From Acidifodinimicrobium sp049967035 (GTDB lineage: Archaea; Nanobdellota; Nanobdellia; Parvarchaeales; Parvarchaeaceae): a stretch of 17,481 bases of DNA. Under the pieces are notes generated by a model. It did not search any database. It was not told the DNA's origin and worked only from the letters and a program-made list of their open reading frames with translations. Positions 13,485-17,481 of this stretch are shown piece after piece (the first letter of the stretch is position 1; the number at the start of each line of letters is the position of its first letter). Position numbers and translations under genes: made by a program. The DNA is taken from positions 1 to 17,481 of the forward strand of contig JBMFTM010000010.1 of NCBI GenBank assembly GCA_049967035.1, in the 5' to 3' direction.

Positions 13485-15881
13485 ATGTCGAAATTGGATC
13501 TTGATGGGATACTTAACGGTCAAAATGAAAAAAAATCTAACACTGTAAGTGATGCAGCCCAGAAATTGAGAGCAGCTGTTAGCAAAGCATATAATCAAGA
13601 AAATGAAGCGCAGACTGAGCCTGCGAAAAAAGGATTTAAAAAAGAGGAAGGCGTTCAACTCAGACTTCTGTTGCTGTCAGATATGGAGCTTGGCACCAAG
13701 CTCAATGATCCGTTAGTGGATTACAATATAGGGGAAATAATTAAGAACTATGACAAGAGGATAGATGGGATTATCATAAACGGCGGCTTAGCCTATATCC
13801 CAGACAAGTACAGCAGATGGAGGGGAGAGAGGCTTGATCTTTTAGAGGATAAACTGAAGGAAAGGTATGGTAATGAGATATACAGAGAAGTGAAGAAAGG
13901 CGGTAAGAAAAACGATACCGTAGATGACCTTAAAGAAGCAGTTAGACTTGCGCGCTTTCAGGTATCGAACATTGTCAAGCAGGCTAACGACAGGGGCATA
14001 GACATACTCTATTTCAATGGAAACACTGACTATAGAAATATTAAGATGATAATGGAAGCACTGGAAAGATTGGGGCGGAATAACAGCAGAAGGAGCGAAG
14101 ACGCAGATGATGATATAGTAGCAGATGACGATCTAAGCAGGCTACTGAGCATTCTACCAGAGGACTATATATTCAAAGCCTCAGACTGGAAAACAACGGA
14201 TAAGAAGGGAATAAAAGACAAGGCAATAAATATCTATTCACACATAATCTCAACGATCTTCGGGAACGGAGACGCCAAGAGGAAGGTGAAATTCTACAAA
14301 AGATTCGAAAATTTCCTAGGCACAAGCACCAAGGGGAAGGATAATCCCGAGGAATTTGCCATAAACGGCCTGAAGGTGAAGGGCTTTGATTCGATAGACG
14401 GTCTAACCATAGGTCTGTCAGAAGGTATACCGAGCAAGATGCATGAGAAGAACACTGAGAGATACGCCATGGAGGATGCAAAATTGGGCAGGCTGGCAGA
14501 TCTGTACATAACATTTGGGAGCATGACCACTGAGTTTACGGCTGCTAATTTCAGTGGGAGGGATAGGCCAGTTTATTTCTTTAACCAGAGCCCCCTGCTT
14601 GACATAGACAAACAGCTTAGACTAAGGGCGGCTTTCAATAAGACAAGAGACTCGAAGATATTGAACAGAGACGTGGACAGTTCACTGTCGATAATAACTG
14701 TTTACAAGGACGGGATATTTGAAATTGACCGTTTAACGGTTGATGGAATAAGGAAAAATGTAAATATAAGCGAAATTGAGAGCAAACTCAAGGATGGGTC
14801 GATGCATGAAACTGTGGGGACTTCAGACTGGCATGTTGGTTCTCAGTTTGCGATGTACGAAGAGATAAATTACCTCCCCAAATTGGTAGACAGGGTGACA
14901 TATGTGCCCAAGGGGCTTGGTAGAAAGCATGCAATATATACGGGAGATGAAGTTGACGGCGGAAATGACAAGCTGAGCAGAACAAGGATGCAGGTCACAT
15001 ACTTGAAGCCGCAGGAAGAGATAATATCCGATCTTGATAAGAATCTGACTTCTGGGCTTGAGGATGTGCTAAAGTCGGACAGCGTAGAGGCTATAGAAGC
15101 GAGACTCAAGCAAATCAAGGAGACATTTAGTAATACATTGGGTGACATTTTGTATGGCAACCCAACCATTGATATAACAGCCCAGTTCAACAGGTTGAGT
15201 TACTACATAAAGCCCCTCTCTAGGAAATTCGATGACAGCTATATAGTTGGTGGAAACCATGCTGAGAAAGCCACTGGCAACGGCAGCGAAGGGCAGATCA
15301 TATCCCCCATGATCAGGGATGTTGACTCTAAAGTTGTCCTTGTCGATGAATACCTCTTGAAGAATGATTTTCCACGGATAGGTAATTACAAGGCCTACAT
15401 AACCCACAGTGCTGGCTATAGGGGCGGATTAGACCCAGCTACAGCGCTATTTGAGGACGTTGTGAGGATGGGCGCGGATGTTGACCTTGCCATAGCTGGC
15501 GATAGTCATGAGCCGAGGATAAAATTTGGAATACGGAGGGTGGCAGCAGCCCAAAATAATGGGCAGAATTCACCTGCAGTGAGATGGGGGAGCCTTATAT
15601 CAATGATCACACCGGCTCTTCAGAGATATACCACCTTTGAGTCTAACATAATCCATAAATTGAACTACACAAAAGGCGTCTCCATCCTATATTTGCCTGC
15701 GGACGAATCTATAAGTTCTAGCTACGTGAAATACAGATTCATACCAGCTCAGACGATAGATATGTATATGAACTTAGATGGCGGCACAAGGATAGATAAT
15801 CTAGTTGATAAACTCATAGACAGTGTTTCCGCACTCAAACAGAAGGAGAAAATCCTGGCTTCTAGCAACGCTAAAGGATAA
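13485..15881 (+). CDS. Tandem metallophosphoesterase-like protein, N-terminal domain degenerate; function unknown
   Basis: A 798-residue cytosolic protein (no signal peptide or membrane segment). The C-terminal half has a full calcineurin-like metallophosphoesterase motif set: D448-x-H450 in TSDWHVGSQF, GDEVDG (487-492, D488 and D491), GGNHAE (589-594, N591-H592), H641 in ITHSAG, and GDSHEP (672-677, H675) for the GHxH motif. The N-terminal half repeats the layout with eroded residues: LSDMELGTK (65-72, Glu for His), IIINGGLAYIPD (97-107, GD lost), FNGNTDYRN (178-185) and ADLYITFGSMT (338-348, both His lost). An acidic linker lies at about 204-217, and residues 1-55 are charged and probably disordered. 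The pattern suggests duplication with one inactive domain, like some nucleases and phosphatases. I do not recognise the family. A RecJ-like DHH gene follows closely. Confidence 0.75.
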   Translation: MSKLDLDGILNGQNEKKSNTVSDAAQKLRAAVSKAYNQENEAQTEPAKKGFKKEEGVQLRLLLLSDMELGTKLNDPLVDYNIGEIIKNYDKRIDGIIINGGLAYIPDKYSRWRGERLDLLEDKLKERYGNEIYREVKKGGKKNDTVDDLKEAVRLARFQVSNIVKQANDRGIDILYFNGNTDYRNIKMIMEALERLGRNNSRRSEDADDDIVADDDLSRLLSILPEDYIFKASDWKTTDKKGIKDKAINIYSHIISTIFGNGDAKRKVKFYKRFENFLGTSTKGKDNPEEFAINGLKVKGFDSIDGLTIGLSEGIPSKMHEKNTERYAMEDAKLGRLADLYITFGSMTTEFTAANFSGRDRPVYFFNQSPLLDIDKQLRLRAAFNKTRDSKILNRDVDSSLSIITVYKDGIFEIDRLTVDGIRKNVNISEIESKLKDGSMHETVGTSDWHVGSQFAMYEEINYLPKLVDRVTYVPKGLGRKHAIYTGDEVDGGNDKLSRTRMQVTYLKPQEEIISDLDKNLTSGLEDVLKSDSVEAIEARLKQIKETFSNTLGDILYGNPTIDITAQFNRLSYYIKPLSRKFDDSYIVGGNHAEKATGNGSEGQIISPMIRDVDSKVVLVDEYLLKNDFPRIGNYKAYITHSAGYRGGLDPATALFEDVVRMGADVDLAIAGDSHEPRIKFGIRRVAAAQNNGQNSPAVRWGSLISMITPALQRYTTFESNIIHKLNYTKGVSILYLPADESISSSYVKYRFIPAQTIDMYMNLDGGTRIDNLVDKLIDSVSALKQKEKILASSNAKG

Positions 15882-15884
15882 ATT
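15877..15884 (+). promoter_or_regulatory. TATA-like box for the DHH gene, overlapping the upstream stop codon
   Basis: GATAAATT spans the TAA stop of the metallophosphoesterase gene (15879-15881) and is centred about 27 nt before ATG 15908, matching the leaderless spacing. Confidence 0.45.
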
Positions 15885-15907
15885 GGACAAAACAGCTATA
15901 AATCTTG

Positions 15908-16984
15908 ATGGATGAGAACATAGACCTTTCCTCTAAGAAAGTTGAGGAATTTATCAGGGGCAATGATGATTTCACAGTCTTATATCACATGGACTGCGAT
16001 GGTGTAGTCAGCGCTGTCCTCTTAAAGAGAGAGATTGAAAGCATTGGGAAGAGAGTAAAAACGTTTAGAGCATCAAACTATGAGGACTTCGAGACTTTGG
16101 ATGCTTTCTCGCTGTCGAATTCAGTCATAATCTGCGACATGGAAGTGAAACCGGAGAATCTGGACGTATTTCATGGGAAGAATCTCTGCGTGATAGACCA
16201 CCACGGAATAGTCGGGTTGGAGAAGGAAAAGAATGTCCTGTATATCAATCCGAAGCTCTGGGGCGACCTTAAGTACACACCATGCTCCTTGTTGGAATAC
16301 AGGCTGTTTGAGAGGCATGTCTCGGACTTTGACTGGCTTGCTGCTGTTGGTTTGATAGCTGATTCAGGGGGCAAGGAAAATGCGGATTTTGTGAGATCAG
16401 TCGCTGCCAAGTACAGCATCGAGCTAAAGGACGATGAATTCCTGTTTCAGAATGACTTTGGTGTTGCAGGGGACATCATAAACTCTCTGATAATCTTATA
16501 CAGGAGAAAGGGCGCAGGCACAGCCGTGAAAACACTCAGTAAGGCTAAATCGTTGAAAGAGATATTGAGCAACATGGAACTATTGAAGGCCTATGATAAG
16601 ATAAGGAAAGAGTCAGAGAGACTTTCCAGAAAGTTCGAGAGGGAGAAGGTTGTTTCTGGAATCGTGGAGTTTTTTGAAAACAGCCAGTCTGACAAGGCCT
16701 TCTCATCTACTTTGATAACTGCGCTAAGTCACAGCAAGGAGCATTACGGGAAGATAATTGTTTTCCTGACGGATATAGGTGAGAATAAGGTTAGGGTAAA
16801 TATCCGTGCGAACGGAGTTGAAGTGCGCATACCGGAGATATTAAATAAAATATTCCAGGAAATAGAAGGAGAAGGAGGGGGGCATGATAAGGCTGCCGGT
16901 GCGACTATAAATCAAAGGGATAAGGAGAGGTTTAAATCAGAATTCTCAAGGGTTGCAAATCAAGCAGTCACTCAACCATCCTAG
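15908..16984 (+). CDS. DHH-family phosphoesterase, RecJ-like
   Basis: A 358-residue DHH/DHHA1 protein. Motif I is H27-x-D29-x-D31-G in YHMDCDGVVSAVLL; D77 (VIICDMEV) is motif II; the DHH motif is at 97-99 (VIDHHGI); the DHHA1 domain ends with GGGHDKAAGA starting at 323. These residues bind Mn2+ or Mg2+ in 5'-3' exonucleases of the RecJ/archaeal RecJ (GAN/Cdc45-related) group and in nanoRNases. The HxDxDG.SA pattern is closer to RecJ-like proteins than to NrnA, but it is shorter than typical RecJ and has no visible OB domain. ATG 15908 is chosen over the adjacent upstream TTG at 15905. It follows the metallophosphoesterase by 26 nt, and its last 17 nt overlap the end of the convergent aEF1B gene. 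Confidence 0.9.
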   Translation: MDENIDLSSKKVEEFIRGNDDFTVLYHMDCDGVVSAVLLKREIESIGKRVKTFRASNYEDFETLDAFSLSNSVIICDMEVKPENLDVFHGKNLCVIDHHGIVGLEKEKNVLYINPKLWGDLKYTPCSLLEYRLFERHVSDFDWLAAVGLIADSGGKENADFVRSVAAKYSIELKDDEFLFQNDFGVAGDIINSLIILYRRKGAGTAVKTLSKAKSLKEILSNMELLKAYDKIRKESERLSRKFEREKVVSGIVEFFENSQSDKAFSSTLITALSHSKEHYGKIIVFLTDIGENKVRVNIRANGVEVRIPEILNKIFQEIEGEGGGHDKAAGATINQRDKERFKSEFSRVANQAVTQPS

Positions 16985-17234
16985 TGATATCGGTTATAGA
17001 GAGTTCTCCATCTTTGAAATCCTTGAATGATTCCTCTACATGCGAGCTCCCCATGCTTTCTTCTATCACAAGAGTCACAAATATGACATTCAACCCGAAC
17101 GCTAGCGGCTGTATCTCCACCCTGTATATTGCCCCGAATTTTGAAAGAAAATCCCTTACCTTATCAGCCACATCCTTTATCGGCGTTGAAACATCCTTTG
17201 GTAGTACCTTTATCTTCAGAACTATCTTTCCCAT
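16968..17234 (-). CDS. ef1b: Translation elongation factor aEF1B (EF-1 beta)
   Basis: An 88-residue archaeal EF-1 beta, the guanine-nucleotide exchange factor for aEF1A. It matches the family: MGKIVLKIKVLPKDV at the N-terminus, the 'IQPLAFGLNVIFVTLVI' core with the conserved AFGL, and the 'SITDITRMVE' C-terminus. The frame extends to a TTG at 17252, but ATG 17234 gives the canonical MGK start and falls 4 nt after the stop of the upstream zinc-ribbon gene, so the pair is almost certainly one operon. This gene order is common in archaea. The 3' end overlaps the DHH gene tail-to-tail. Confidence 0.93.
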   Translation of the reverse strand: MGKIVLKIKVLPKDVSTPIKDVADKVRDFLSKFGAIYRVEIQPLAFGLNVIFVTLVIEESMGSSHVEESFKDFKDGELSITDITRMVE

Positions 17235-17238
17235 AGCT

Positions 17239-17406
17239 TTAAGGGCCCTCAAATCCGCACACTTTGCAGGTATAGGGAACTTCTCTTCCCCTGCACTTTC
17301 CGCATCTTGCTATCTCTGCGCCGCAGTTTGGGCAGTTGAATATCACTGAGTCAGGTATGGCGCTTATATCCTTCTCGCAAGATATGCAAAACTTAGTCTC
17401 CGACAT
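17239..17406 (-). CDS. Small zinc-ribbon protein (DUF1610/COG2888, HVO_2753-like)
   Basis: A 55-residue protein with four CxxC pairs: C7/C10 (FCISC), C25/C28 (NCPNCG), C35/C38 (RCGKC) and C47/C50 (TCKVCGFEGP). The eight cysteines and the CGFEGP ending match the archaeal small zinc-ribbon family usually found immediately before the EF-1 beta gene; the family is proposed to bind RNA or act in translation. The gene is too short for many gene finders. ATG 17406 is supported by a TATA-like box 27 nt upstream, and its TAA is 4 nt before the aEF1B ATG. Confidence 0.92.
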   Translation of the reverse strand: MSETKFCISCEKDISAIPDSVIFNCPNCGAEIARCGKCRGREVPYTCKVCGFEGP

Positions 17407-17428
17407 TTTTCAACCTCAATTTATCTTA

Positions 17429-17437
17429 GTTATAAAT
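17429..17437 (-). promoter_or_regulatory. TATA-like box for the zinc-ribbon / aEF1B operon
   Basis: Reads ATTTATAAC on the minus strand, centred about 27 nt before ATG 17406, consistent with leaderless transcription. I see no gene in the remaining sequence from 17438 to the window end. Confidence 0.5.
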
Positions 17438-17481
17438 ATCCTAAATAAATACTTTTAGTAGTCAAGAATAGAGATTAATAG

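Noticed and set aside
13485..15881. Identity as DNA polymerase D small subunit (DP1), suggested by SDWHVGS and GDEVDG
   Set aside because: The DP1 hallmarks after these motifs (PGNHD with EPQP, RHLAP.YG) and the OB-fold before them are absent, and the N-terminal half looks like a second metallophosphoesterase domain.
16984..17349. A 121-residue plus-strand frame at the right end
   Set aside because: It is antisense to aEF1B and the zinc-ribbon gene, both of which match known families.

Overview
The window looks like a stretch of a small, gene-dense archaeal genome, most likely a DPANN lineage of the Micrarchaeota/Parvarchaeota (ARMAN) type. The evidence for archaea is direct: both subunits of topoisomerase VI, a stand-alone Elp3, a Dim2/Pno1-type KH protein, Trm5, aEF1B with its partner zinc-ribbon protein, a presenilin-type protease, a tRNA without encoded CCA, and TATA-like boxes about 26 nt before many start codons (leaderless mRNAs). 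The DPANN placement is an inference from compactness (genes overlap or nearly touch) and from the style of the DUF2341-like surface protein at the left edge.

Layout. 1-650 (-): 5' part of a membrane-anchored surface protein, cut by the window edge. 684-5751 (+): elp3, KH protein, top6B, top6A, tightly packed, the last three overlapping. 5755-7588 (-): a convergent block with a MIP18/DUF59 protein, a small AAA-type ATPase and a presenilin-like intramembrane protease. 7589-7930: spacer with a palindrome and tRNA-Arg(CCU). 7931-8461 (-): a small signal-peptide/C-anchor surface protein interrupted by a 100-N assembly gap. 8523-13368 (+): leuS, a short trm5, serS. 13485-15881 (+): a 798-residue protein with two tandem metallophosphoesterase-like domains, the first apparently inactive. 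15908-16984 (+): a RecJ-like DHH phosphoesterase. 16968-17406 (-): aEF1B and a 55-residue zinc-ribbon protein, convergent with the DHH gene.

Function. Most genes serve translation (tRNA charging, tRNA modification at positions 34 and 37, small-subunit maturation, elongation) or DNA topology and nucleic-acid turnover. The least explained genes are the tandem metallophosphoesterase, which is also the only gene here with a clear leader and Shine-Dalgarno-like sequence, the small ATPase beside the DUF59 protein, and the two surface proteins. Topoisomerase VI subunit B carries an insertion of about 80 residues inside its ATP-binding domain, which is the clearest departure from a known family. I see no CRISPR array, insertion sequence or phage gene.
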